A DNA stretch of 64,000 bases from Flavobacterium soyangense (GCF_015277675.1 NZ_JADHEC010000016.1:1-64000); one strand, 5' to 3'. Numbered from the stretch's first letter, positions 27,031 to 34,784 are shown. The notes: generated by a model from the letters alone, not told the origin. Made by a program: numbers and translations.

Positions 27031-27067
27031 CCACAAACTTCACTAATCAAATTAGTATAGTTTGTGG
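27031..27067. terminator. Hairpin between convergent genes
   Basis: CCACAAACT pairs with AGTTTGTGG, with an inner ACTAAT/ATTAGT pair. A long A run precedes it, so it works best for the minus-strand gene's end and probably both ways. Confidence 0.7.
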
Positions 27068-27111
27068 CAAGTATAATCTTCCTATCCTTTGGAGTGGGTC
27101 GGGGAGAGGAT

Positions 27112-27627
27112 TTATATTTTCTTCATTTGTTCTTTCATCATCTTGATTTGGTCAGCCAACATGTTCTGCTTATCTAATTTTTTAGCTTCATTGAGTAAGC
27201 TGGTCGCTTCTAGTTTTCTTCTTCTTGTCATAGCAACTCCGGCGAGATTTAATTTGGCAACAGCCAAATCCATATCCATAGATAATCCTAATTCAATAGC
27301 TTTCTTAAAATATTTTTCCGCTTGATTAATATTCGTTTGCGAAAGCATAATTCCGTGCAAATAATTGAAATATCCTTGTTGTTTTTGCACCAAAGCAGCT
27401 TCAGGATTTTTGATGTAAGCTAACCATTTTTTAGCACCTTCAAAATCTTGTTTTCTTAATTTAAGGAATGCCAATAAAATAAACTCGTTTTTAAAATAAA
27501 GAAAAATTGGAATTGCAGTCAATAATATAAGGAAGATTCCATTGCCAATATTAGATTCGGTAAATTGCCAAACAGCAGCAGCCACAATAAGTCCAGAGAT
27601 AATAAGTTTAATGTTTTTATGAAACAT
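27112..27627 (-). CDS. Small membrane protein with tetratricopeptide-like helices
   Basis: This protein of about 171 residues is placed from ATG 27627 (MFHKNIKLIISGL); the frame is open further upstream, but that part reads over the rpmH promoter and lacks a start. Two membrane helices lie in the first 60 residues, followed by helix pairs (QQGYFNYLHGIMLSQTNINQAEKYFKKAIELG) of TPR character. The function is unknown; it may be a membrane-anchored scaffold. It is divergent from rpmH. Confidence 0.78.
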   Translation of the reverse strand: MFHKNIKLIISGLIVAAAVWQFTESNIGNGIFLILLTAIPIFLYFKNEFILLAFLKLRKQDFEGAKKWLAYIKNPEAALVQKQQGYFNYLHGIMLSQTNINQAEKYFKKAIELGLSMDMDLAVAKLNLAGVAMTRRRKLEATSLLNEAKKLDKQNMLADQIKMMKEQMKKI

Positions 27628-27689
27628 GATGTATATATTTAAGTTTGCAAAGATAGTAAAAGGAATTAAAAAAAAATTTATAAAACCAC

Positions 27690-27719
27690 TTGCCAGAAAT
27701 AAAAGTCTTTGTATATTTG
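27690..27719 (+). promoter_or_regulatory. rpmH promoter (TTG-N19-TATATTTG)
   Basis: TTG at 27690-27692 and TATATTTG at 27712-27719 give an exact -33/-7 match with a 19-bp spacer, 71 bp before the rpmH ATG. Confidence 0.82.
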
Positions 27720-27790
27720 CACTCGGTTTTAGAATAACAAAATTCAAAACTATTAAGACATCGTAAATACATTTTTAAAGATACAAAGCA

Positions 27791-27952
27791 ATGAGCAAAA
27801 GAACGTTTCAACCATCGAAAAGAAAAAGAAGAAATAAGCACGGATTTATGGACAGAATGGCTTCTGCAAATGGAAGAAAAGTCCTAGCTCGTCGTAGAGC
27901 AAAAGGTAGACACAAATTGACTGTTTCTAGTGAACCAAGACACAAAAAATAA
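27791..27952 (+). CDS. rpmH: 50S ribosomal protein L34
   Basis: This is a 53-residue very basic ribosomal protein. It begins [19 protein letters not shown] and continues [18 protein letters not shown], which is the L34 signature. It is part of the large ribosomal subunit. rpmH is usually near the replication origin and dnaA/rnpA in many bacteria; here it stands alone, followed by carB. It has its own promoter and terminator. Confidence 0.98.
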
Positions 27953-27970
27953 TGTTTTTATAAACATACA

Positions 27971-28006
27971 TAAAGGCGTTACTGTTATTAGTATCGCCTT
28001 TTTTTA
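27971..28006 (+). terminator. Rho-independent terminator after rpmH
   Basis: AAAGGCG pairs with CGCCTTT around a loop of about 16 bases and is followed by T residues. Confidence 0.7.
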
Positions 28007-28038
28007 TATCTTATCGTGAATAAAAGTTTAGGCTTAAG

Positions 28039-28080
28039 GTTTAAAGTTGCGCAGCTAACTGTAAACACTAAACTTTAAAC
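28039..28080. repeat. Inverted repeat upstream of carB
   Basis: GTTTAAAGTT (28039-28048) and AACTTTAAAC (28071-28080) are perfect ten-base arms 22 bases apart, 28 bp before the carB ATG. AACTTTAAACAAA also occurs just before the ABC-F gene (about 22217-22230). The role is unknown; it could be an operator or a dispersed repeat. Confidence 0.5.
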
Positions 28081-28108
28081 AAATAGAAAAACAATAAATA
28101 ACTGCACA

Positions 28109-30961
28109 ATGCCAAAAGACAATTCAATAAAATCGGTTTTAATAATAGGTTCAGGTCCAATCGTTATCGGTCAAGCTTGCGAATTTGATTATGCAGGTTC
28201 CCAATCGGCACGTTCTATACGTGAAGAAGGAATCGAAGTTATCCTGATTAACTCGAATCCGGCAACGATTATGACCGACCCATCGATGGCTGATCATATT
28301 TATTTGTTACCACTTACAACCAAATCGATTATCCAAATTTTAAAAGCGCATCCGCAAATCGATGCGGTTTTGCCAACGATGGGAGGACAAACCGCTTTGA
28401 ACTTATGTCTTGAAGCGGATGAAAAAGGGATTTGGGCAGATTTTGGAGTGAAATTAATTGGTGTCGACGTAAATGCCATTAACATTACCGAAGACAGAGA
28501 ACAATTTAAACAACTTTTAGAACGAATTGGAGTTCCTACTGCACCTGCTAAAACAGCTACTTCTTTCCTTCAGGGAAAAGAAATTGCACAGGAATTTGGT
28601 TTTCCATTAGTGATTCGCCCTTCGTTTACACTTGGTGGAACTGGAGCGGCAATAGTGTACAAAAAAGAAGATTTCAACGAACTTTTAACCCGCGGATTGG
28701 AAGCTTCGCCAATTCATGAAGTCTTGATTGATAAAGCTTTGATGGGTTGGAAAGAATATGAATTAGAACTTTTAAGGGATAAAAACGATAACGTAGTCAT
28801 TATCTGTTCTATCGAAAATATGGATCCAATGGGAATTCACACCGGAGATTCCATAACGGTTGCACCAGCGATGACTTTGTCGGATACCACTTTTCAAAGA
28901 ATGCGTGATTATGCCATCTTGATGATGCGCAGCATCGGGAATTTTGCAGGTGGTTGTAACGTGCAATTCGCTGTTTCGCCTGACGAAAAAGAAGATATTG
29001 TGGCAATTGAAATCAATCCTCGTGTGTCTCGTTCATCGGCTTTGGCATCAAAAGCCACGGGTTATCCTATTGCAAAAATTGCTTCAAAACTGGCTTTGGG
29101 TTATAATCTGGACGAATTGCAAAACCAAATCACCAAATCGACTTCGGCGCTGTTCGAACCAACTTTGGATTATGTGATTGTGAAAATACCACGTTGGAAT
29201 TTCGATAAATTCGAAGGTGCCGACAGAACTTTAGGACTTCAAATGAAATCCGTGGGTGAAGTAATGGGAATTGGACGTTCGTTCCAAGAAGCTTTGCATA
29301 AAGCGACGCAATCTTTGGAAATCAAAAGAAATGGGCTAGGAGCTGACGGAAAAGGATATACAAACTACGAACAAATTATCGAGAAACTGACTTTTGCAAG
29401 TTGGGATCGTGTTTTCGTGATTTATGATGCTATCGCAATGGGAATTCCGTTGAGTCGCATTCATGAAATTACCAAAATCGATATGTGGTTCTTGAAACAA
29501 TACGAGGAATTATATACTTTGGAAAAAGAAATATCAAACTTCAAATTAGAAACTTTACCAAGAGAATTGCTTTTGGAAGCGAAACAAAAAGGTTTTGCTG
29601 ACAGACAAATTGCACATATGTTGGGTTGTTTAGAAAGTCAAATTCACAATTTGCGTATCGAAATGAACATCAATCGGGTATTTAAATTGGTTGATACTTG
29701 TGCTGCCGAGTTTAAAGCGCAAACTCCTTATTATTACTCGACTTTTGAAGCTGAAATTGAAAAAGCAAACGGAGAACGTTACGTTCATAGCGAAAGTATC
29801 GTAACCGAAAAGAAAAAAATAATAGTTTTGGGTTCAGGTCCAAATAGAATTGGTCAAGGAATAGAATTTGATTATTCTTGTGTTCACGGAGTTCTTGCAG
29901 CCAAAGAATGTGGTTACGAAACTATCATGATTAACTGTAATCCCGAAACGGTTTCGACTGATTTTGACACTGCCGATAAATTGTATTTCGAACCGGTATT
30001 TTGGGAACATATTTACGATATTATCCAACACGAAAAACCAGAAGGTGTCATCGTGCAATTAGGCGGACAAACGGCCTTGAAAATTGCGGAAAAATTGGCC
30101 AAATACGGAATTAAAATTATTGGAACCAGTTTCGATGCTTTGGATTTAGCCGAAGACAGAGGAAGATTCTCGGAACTTTTGACTGATTTAAAAATTCCTT
30201 TCCCACAATTCGGGATTGCTGAAACGGCCGACGAAGCCTCTGCTTTGGCAGATACTTTGGATTTTCCCTTATTGATTCGTCCCTCATATGTATTGGGTGG
30301 TCAGGGAATGAAAATCGTGATCAACAAACAAGAATTAGAAGAACACGTTATCAATTTATTGAAAACGATTCCGGGAAATAAATTGCTTTTAGACCATTAT
30401 TTAGACGGTGCCATCGAAGCCGAAGCCGATGCCATTTGCGATGGTGAAAACGTGTACATCATTGGAATAATGGAACATATAGAGCCTTGCGGAGTACATT
30501 CTGGTGACAGTAATGCCACTTTGCCACCGTTTAATTTAGGTGAATTTGTGATGACCCAAATAAAAGATCATACCAAAAAAATCGCTTTGGCTTTGCAAAC
30601 CGTTGGTTTAATCAACATTCAGTTTGCGATAAAAGACGATATCGTTTATATCATTGAAGCCAATCCAAGAGCTTCTCGTACTGTTCCGTTTATTGCAAAA
30701 GCGTATGGCGAGCCTTATGTAAATTATGCCACGAAAGTAATGCTTGGGGTGAATAAAGTGACGGATTTCAAATTCAATCCGCAGTTGAAAGGATATGCGA
30801 TCAAGCAACCGGTTTTCTCTTTCAGCAAGTTCCATAATGTGAACAAAGCGTTGGGACCAGAAATGAAATCAACCGGAGAAAGCATCTTGTTTATTGACGA
30901 TTTGAAGGACGACCAGTTTTATGAATTATATTCTCGAAGAAAAATGTATTTGAGCAAATAA
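28109..30961 (+). CDS. carB: Carbamoyl-phosphate synthase large subunit (no MGS domain)
   Basis: This 950-residue enzyme makes carbamoyl phosphate from bicarbonate, ammonia and two ATP, for pyrimidine and arginine synthesis. Two homologous ATP-grasp halves are visible: GSGPIVIGQACEFDYAGSQ starts the first and GSGPNRIGQGIEFDYS the second (near 577). Ligands such as EINPRVSRSSALASKATGYP and EANPRASRTVP are intact. The protein stops after the second ATP-grasp half; the methylglyoxal-synthase-like allosteric domain of about 120 residues present in E. coli is missing. carA is not in the window. Confidence 0.97.
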   Translation: MPKDNSIKSVLIIGSGPIVIGQACEFDYAGSQSARSIREEGIEVILINSNPATIMTDPSMADHIYLLPLTTKSIIQILKAHPQIDAVLPTMGGQTALNLCLEADEKGIWADFGVKLIGVDVNAINITEDREQFKQLLERIGVPTAPAKTATSFLQGKEIAQEFGFPLVIRPSFTLGGTGAAIVYKKEDFNELLTRGLEASPIHEVLIDKALMGWKEYELELLRDKNDNVVIICSIENMDPMGIHTGDSITVAPAMTLSDTTFQRMRDYAILMMRSIGNFAGGCNVQFAVSPDEKEDIVAIEINPRVSRSSALASKATGYPIAKIASKLALGYNLDELQNQITKSTSALFEPTLDYVIVKIPRWNFDKFEGADRTLGLQMKSVGEVMGIGRSFQEALHKATQSLEIKRNGLGADGKGYTNYEQIIEKLTFASWDRVFVIYDAIAMGIPLSRIHEITKIDMWFLKQYEELYTLEKEISNFKLETLPRELLLEAKQKGFADRQIAHMLGCLESQIHNLRIEMNINRVFKLVDTCAAEFKAQTPYYYSTFEAEIEKANGERYVHSESIVTEKKKIIVLGSGPNRIGQGIEFDYSCVHGVLAAKECGYETIMINCNPETVSTDFDTADKLYFEPVFWEHIYDIIQHEKPEGVIVQLGGQTALKIAEKLAKYGIKIIGTSFDALDLAEDRGRFSELLTDLKIPFPQFGIAETADEASALADTLDFPLLIRPSYVLGGQGMKIVINKQELEEHVINLLKTIPGNKLLLDHYLDGAIEAEADAICDGENVYIIGIMEHIEPCGVHSGDSNATLPPFNLGEFVMTQIKDHTKKIALALQTVGLINIQFAIKDDIVYIIEANPRASRTVPFIAKAYGEPYVNYATKVMLGVNKVTDFKFNPQLKGYAIKQPVFSFSKFHNVNKALGPEMKSTGESILFIDDLKDDQFYELYSRRKMYLSK

Positions 30962-31049
30962 GCTTGAGTTTTGTATATTGGAAAAGCTTCGATTGGGGCT
31001 TTTTTTTTGTTATTGTATAAAAAATGGCGATGAGGTATAAGTGCTTTTT

Positions 31050-31378
31050 TTAATTTTGATACGCTCCAGAAGAGTAGGTTAATTCGTAGCTGTGTGTATA
31101 AATCTCGAACACTATTCCAAATGGGTCTTCAACATAAACCATTTTATGGTTTTTTCATTGGGATAATATTCTCTTATTGGCATACATTGTTTTTCCTACG
31201 TATTCAACAATTTTATTTGTCAATTCTTCAATATTTGGGTCTTGAACACAAAAGTGGAAAAGTACTGTATTGAAGGGTTAAATTCTAGTGCTTCTTTAAT
31301 TCCATTAGGAAAGGAAAACAGCTCAATTCCTATTCCATCCGATGTTGACATATGGGCAATTTCAAAATTCTGGAATTC
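31050..31378 (-). pseudogene. Glyoxalase/VOC-family gene, truncated and frameshifted
   Basis: On the minus strand three frames read in turn EFQNFEIAHMSTSD and IGIELFSFPNG, then FNTVLFHFCVQDPNIEEL, then MPIREYYPNE, and finally KMVYVEDPFGIVFEIYTHSY. This is the end of a VOC (glyoxalase/bleomycin resistance) domain with at least three frameshifts. The N-terminal half is absent because the upstream side is replaced by the cassette repeat at 31375. The enzyme is dead. Confidence 0.82.
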
Positions 31379-31512
31379 TCTCTCAAAACTTTACGATAAC
31401 TCCATAGTGTTAATGGCAGGTACTCTGGATCCTGTCCTGGGTTTGTCGAAGGGTTCAACACGGGTTTGTTTCATTAAAGCAACAAAACTCTGGCTGTTGT
31501 TCGGTTTTATTT
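31375..31512 (-). repeat. Cassette-end repeat copy A
   Basis: The block 31375-31425 is identical to 32783-32833 at 49 of 51 positions. A variable central part follows, and then a conserved GCTGTTGT at 31493-31500, 29 bp beyond the stop of the DJ-1 gene. The middle holds a CCTGGG..CGAAGGG hairpin-like segment. It is in the same orientation as copy B, 1408 bp away. Confidence 0.85.
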
Positions 31513-31528
31513 TTAGTTTTTTTCTAAA

Positions 31529-32335
31529 TTATTTTTTATTTACAATTAAGCCTTGTTCAGGAATCCATTTATCATATTCGATAATTTTGGCGATTTTTTT
31601 AGCAAATTCTTCGCCTTTTATTTTAGCGACAAAATGTAATGCTCCGTCAATTCCAGCCGAAATTCCGGCAGTTGTAATTACATTTCCATTATCTACAAAA
31701 CGTACATTTGGTAATACTTTGGTTGTTGGCAATGCTTTTTGAAGTGCTTCAATTTGGCTATGAAAAGTTGTTGCAGTAAGGTTGTCTAATATCCCTGCTT
31801 TTCCCATGATAAATGCGCCTGTACAAACTGATATAAAGTAGTCAGTATTTTTTTTACGAGATTTTATCCACGAAATCACGGCTGGGTCATTTGTAGGGGT
31901 ACTGTGACTGCCTCCAAAGAAAACCATAACATCTGACTTCGGTGCGTCTTGGATGCTGTATTCTGGGATTATTGTTAACACTCCTTGGGAAGTAATTCTG
32001 TCTTTTGTTTTTGACACCGTAAACACTTTAAATCCTGCAGCGGTAAATACTTCCATTGGTCCCGCAAAATCTAATAACTCGACATTATCCTGCAAATAAA
32101 AACAGATTGTTAAATCCTTTTTGTTTGCATTTTTTTTAGTTCCTAAACTTGTTTTAGGGATCAATTTCATATCACAATACGGACAGATTCCTTCTTTTTC
32201 ATAAGTTATACTATCATAACTTTCGCCACAAGGTGGACAAACGAAAATTTGTTTTTCTTTTTGAATATTTCCATGACCTATTGATTTATTACAACCAATC
32301 AATGTAATAAAAGCAATTAAAATTATTTTTCTCAT
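31529..32335 (-). CDS. DJ-1/PfpI-family lipoprotein with heavy-metal-binding domain
   Basis: This is a 268-residue exported lipoprotein. The lipobox is LITLIGC (Cys near 15), followed by a heavy-metal-binding domain of the CPPCG..ICPYCDMKLI form (about 34-62), and then a DJ-1/PfpI domain with the nucleophile Cys in ISVCTGAFIMG (about 165). A glutamate in the first loop is in NVELLDFAGPMEVF. This combination is not the usual cytosolic AraC-linked GlxA. It may handle metals or aldehydes in the periplasm, which is inference. It is flanked by cassette-type repeats. Confidence 0.82.
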   Translation of the reverse strand: MRKIILIAFITLIGCNKSIGHGNIQKEKQIFVCPPCGESYDSITYEKEGICPYCDMKLIPKTSLGTKKNANKKDLTICFYLQDNVELLDFAGPMEVFTAAGFKVFTVSKTKDRITSQGVLTIIPEYSIQDAPKSDVMVFFGGSHSTPTNDPAVISWIKSRKKNTDYFISVCTGAFIMGKAGILDNLTATTFHSQIEALQKALPTTKVLPNVRFVDNGNVITTAGISAGIDGALHFVAKIKGEEFAKKIAKIIEYDKWIPEQGLIVNKK

Positions 32336-32782
32336 TTTCTTTATTTTTGCTGTCGCTCGAAACTAACACGCAACATTTCGTCACCTTGTGTTTGTTGCGG
32401 TTTTTTAAGACCAATTTTTTTACGAATATACACAAAACCTTAATTAATCAGTGTGGTTTAAGAAAAATACCTAAACCGGCTATATTGTCAAACAACTGTT
32501 GATCTAAACCTTCGGTAGCAATCGATTTGAGAAACTACAAGTAAAAGTACAGAGAAACCCTTTCTTCCTAAATGTCCTTGTTGCAAAAACAGATAATTTG
32601 CATCGAATAGCTTTTTTTGACCACCGTGGTTTTCCTGCTTGGTATCTTGGCGGTAGCCAAAAATCCATTCCCTGTAAAAGCTAAATTATGGGTAAGGGCA
32701 AGTATGACCCAAAAGTGACCGAAGACACTATAAAATGACCTTCAAATTGTTCCAAAAAAAGAGGACTATAAATCCTCTTACT
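32336..32782. other. Non-coding or decayed stretch inside the island
   Basis: No intact gene is seen in these 447 bp. The minus strand has broken protein-like pieces, one reading FLKSIATEGLDQQLFDNIAG and ending LGIFLKPH before a stop, which I cannot assign. A CTAAC core lies at 32363-32367, just upstream of the DJ-1 start. Confidence 0.45.
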
Positions 32783-32907
32783 ATTCTCTCTCAAAACTTT
32801 ACGATAACTCCATAGTGTTGACGGCAGGTACTCCGGTTCCGTTCAACCGGAGTTTCATTGTTCGTGCTGCGCACGCAACGAAACTCTAGCTGTTGTAGGC
32901 TGTGCTT
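32783..32907 (-). repeat. Cassette-end repeat copy B with two hairpins
   Basis: This copy keeps perfect arms. One is CTCCGGTT-6-AACCGGAG at 32831-32852. The other is GAGTTTC..GAAACTC at 32850-32886, with inner TTG/CAA and CGTG/CACG pairs. The conserved GCTGTTGT lies at 32889-32896, 16 bp beyond the stop of the 161-aa gene. The whole is GC-richer than its surroundings. Confidence 0.87.
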
Positions 32908-32911
32908 TTAT

Positions 32912-33397
32912 TTAGTCTTGATGTCCATAATTTAATTCTTCATTTTTATCCCAAAACAACATAAAAAGCTCTGCAGAAGTTCCTTTTTTGCTTGTCCAGT
33001 CTGCAACAATCTTAATGGCAATCTCTAAATCGTCCATATAAGCCATTCTACCATCACTACCTCTAATTCCCTTTTCATCTTTTTTGGCTCCTCGATTTAT
33101 AAGAATATTTTTTTCATCATATATGATTCTTCTAACATCTTCAAATTCTTTACCTTTTGGTAAATTATCTTTTAAAAGTTTAGTTAATCCATTGTAATAA
33201 AGCTGAAATTTAGTCACAGGGTCATCAATTTTTTGCCCTAATAATTTTTCAGCTTCGTTTTCTATTGCTAATTCAGAATCCATATTTAAGACTAACTGTT
33301 CGCCTTTAATTTCTTCGGATTTTTGGAGTAACTCTAATCTCTCAATGTCTTCTTTGGAGAGATTTCTTTCTATAATTTTCTTTTTATTTTCTTTCAT
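32912..33397 (-). CDS. Hypothetical protein coupled to the XRE/ImmA gene
   Basis: This 161-residue protein is highly charged, helical in its first half (KENKKKIIERNLSKEDIERLELLQ) and matches no family I recognise. It starts 6 bp after the XRE/ImmA gene stops, so they are very probably translated together and functionally linked. It could be the partner of the metallopeptidase (for example a substrate or toxin). That is inference from context. A cassette-type hairpin repeat follows its stop. Confidence 0.72.
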   Translation of the reverse strand: MKENKKKIIERNLSKEDIERLELLQKSEEIKGEQLVLNMDSELAIENEAEKLLGQKIDDPVTKFQLYYNGLTKLLKDNLPKGKEFEDVRRIIYDEKNILINRGAKKDEKGIRGSDGRMAYMDDLEIAIKIVADWTSKKGTSAELFMLFWDKNEELNYGHQD

Positions 33398-33403
33398 TTT
33401 CGA

Positions 33404-34582
33404 TTATGATACTGTTAATAATTCTCTTATTTTTAATGATGTTTCTTTTATTGATTCAACGTTCCAATTTGCGATATTTAAGTTTTTAGTTACAATTGAA
33501 ATGTTTGGAAATTGGTCTTTAAAAGCTCCCCAATAATCATTGCCAATTTCAGATTGTCTCCATTGAAATTGCGAATAAATTATTGAAGGATGAATTTGAC
33601 AATCATTGGCTAATTTTGTAACAACAACTTTATTATGAATTAACTTCTCAATATATCTCATTTTTTCACTAGAAAATAAATATTCAGAAGCAAATTCATT
33701 AGCTCGGTCTTCCTGAATTAAAAATAAATCTGGTTCACCTGATAAATGATAACTAGTTTTTTCAATAATTTCTAAATCATAAAGTACGTGATGTAATTCG
33801 TGAATTAATGAAAACCAAATTGTTGCATAATTTTTATTAAAATCAGTTATTACAATACAAGGTTTGTTGTTTACAATAAATGTTGCACCTCTAATTTGAG
33901 TTTTAGGTAAAGATGGTTGAAACACAATTGTAATTCCTATATTGTATAGGGCTTGAAAAACTGTTTTTAAACCATTTTCAATATTTTTTGTATAAGGTTT
34001 AATTTTAGGAATCAGTTCAATTAAACTTTTTCTGTCGAATTCGTTTGGATTATTTACAGATTCAAAGTATTTGTAACTGGATTTTATCCAAAAATCTTTC
34101 ATTTTATCGCTGAAAGTTTTTTTTGTTCTACTGTATAATGCTTCATTTAACTGAATATCATAATCATAAATTGATTCAATTTCAAAAAAACGACAGATTC
34201 TCTCTTTTAATTGTTCTATGCTGTCATTTCTGCCGATAAAGCCTAAACTAGTTAATGTTTTTATATCGAAAAACTTATTTATAAATGTAATATCCATAGA
34301 GTCTTGTAACTCTTTTATTTCTTCTACAGGTCTTTCGTTGAAGTGTAATATTAATAAATCTTCAAGACTTATTTCTAGAAACTCTCCAAGTTTTACTAAT
34401 TTCGCTATATCAGTTTGTTTTGAAGTTTTATTTAAAATTGAATCTAGACTTTTTCTCTCCATTCCAGCCAATTTTTCAAATTGAGTTTTACTTAAACCAG
34501 ATTGCTCTAATTTAAATTGAAACAATTCTTCTAATGAATTTCCAGAATATTCAAGACTTTTATTTAAAATATTATTTATCAT
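33404..34582 (-). CDS. XRE-family regulator fused to ImmA/IrrE metallopeptidase
   Basis: This is a 392-residue cytoplasmic protein. The N-terminal 80 residues form an XRE helix-turn-helix (LSKTQFEKLAGMERKSLDSIL). The C-terminal half is an ImmA/IrrE (COG2856) zinc peptidase with HELHH near residue 260 (WFSLIHELHHVLYDL) and the downstream Glu in EDRANEFASEYL. Such proteins repress by binding DNA and are lifted or act through peptidase cleavage, in mobile elements and toxin-antitoxin modules. Two palindromic operators lie upstream. Confidence 0.9.
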   Translation of the reverse strand: MINNILNKSLEYSGNSLEELFQFKLEQSGLSKTQFEKLAGMERKSLDSILNKTSKQTDIAKLVKLGEFLEISLEDLLILHFNERPVEEIKELQDSMDITFINKFFDIKTLTSLGFIGRNDSIEQLKERICRFFEIESIYDYDIQLNEALYSRTKKTFSDKMKDFWIKSSYKYFESVNNPNEFDRKSLIELIPKIKPYTKNIENGLKTVFQALYNIGITIVFQPSLPKTQIRGATFIVNNKPCIVITDFNKNYATIWFSLIHELHHVLYDLEIIEKTSYHLSGEPDLFLIQEDRANEFASEYLFSSEKMRYIEKLIHNKVVVTKLANDCQIHPSIIYSQFQWRQSEIGNDYWGAFKDQFPNISIVTKNLNIANWNVESIKETSLKIRELLTVS

Positions 34583-34590
34583 AGTTGTTA

Positions 34591-34604
34591 AGGTAAATTC
34601 ACCT
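34591..34604. promoter_or_regulatory. Operator palindrome O1
   Basis: AGGTAAATTCACCT, 9 bp upstream of the XRE/ImmA start codon, shares GGTAAATT(C/T)ACC with the site at 34644. Its central bases are the only mismatch to the palindrome. It is probably bound by the XRE domain for autoregulation. Confidence 0.7.
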
Positions 34605-34643
34605 CAAAAGTATGTAATATTTTAATATAATCAAAATTATAGC

Positions 34644-34655
34644 GGTAAATTTACC
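34644..34655. promoter_or_regulatory. Operator palindrome O2
   Basis: GGTAAATTTACC is a perfect 12-bp palindrome, 52 bp (about five helical turns) from O1 in register. Cooperative binding with looping is possible. Confidence 0.72.
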
Positions 34656-34688
34656 TTTTTTTTTCTTGTGCGGAATTTTTGGAGCATT

Positions 34689-34697
34689 GCCACTAAC
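34689..34697 (-). promoter_or_regulatory. Junction core GTTAGTGGC
   Basis: On the minus strand the sequence reads GAGTTAGTGGCAATGC. The same GTTAGTGGCAAT lies at 58711-58722. It may mark the 5' edge of the first island gene. Confidence 0.5.
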
Positions 34698-34703
34698 TCG
34701 TTT

Positions 34704-34738
34704 ATATACTCAGTTTTTAATCCAAAAACTGAGTATAT
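34704..34738. repeat. Perfect 15-bp inverted repeat
   Basis: ATATACTCAGTTTTT pairs with AAAAACTGAGTATAT around AATCC, between the recombinase end and the XRE/ImmA upstream region. A second small palindrome, CTCAACT-AG-AGTTGAG, lies at 34761-34776. They may be a terminator for the recombinase or part of a recombination site. Confidence 0.75.
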
Positions 34739-34784
34739 CTTACTTTTTTTGGACGCTTTGCTCAACTAGAGTTGAGGTTTATTT

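Noticed and set aside
27617-27841. Minus-strand frame across the rpmH start
   Set aside because: It is an antisense shadow of rpmH and its promoter.
28031-28060. TTTAGGCTTAA resemblance to the junction repeat at 57332
   Set aside because: The match is about 18 bases with a gap and no CTAAC core, and AT-rich sequence explains it.
28039-28080. Possible pyrimidine-responsive riboswitch before carB
   Set aside because: Only a simple inverted repeat is visible, with no conserved aptamer pattern. It is listed as a repeat.
31242-31742. Plus-strand open frame of 166 codons
   Set aside because: It is the complement of the broken VOC gene, repeat A and the DJ-1 gene and has no family match.
32842-32848. 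GTTCAAC / GTTGAAC fits the integron core GTTRRRY on the minus strand
   Set aside because: It lies inside a hairpin arm and not at the border of the repeat, and copy A does not keep it. I do not count it as an attC core.
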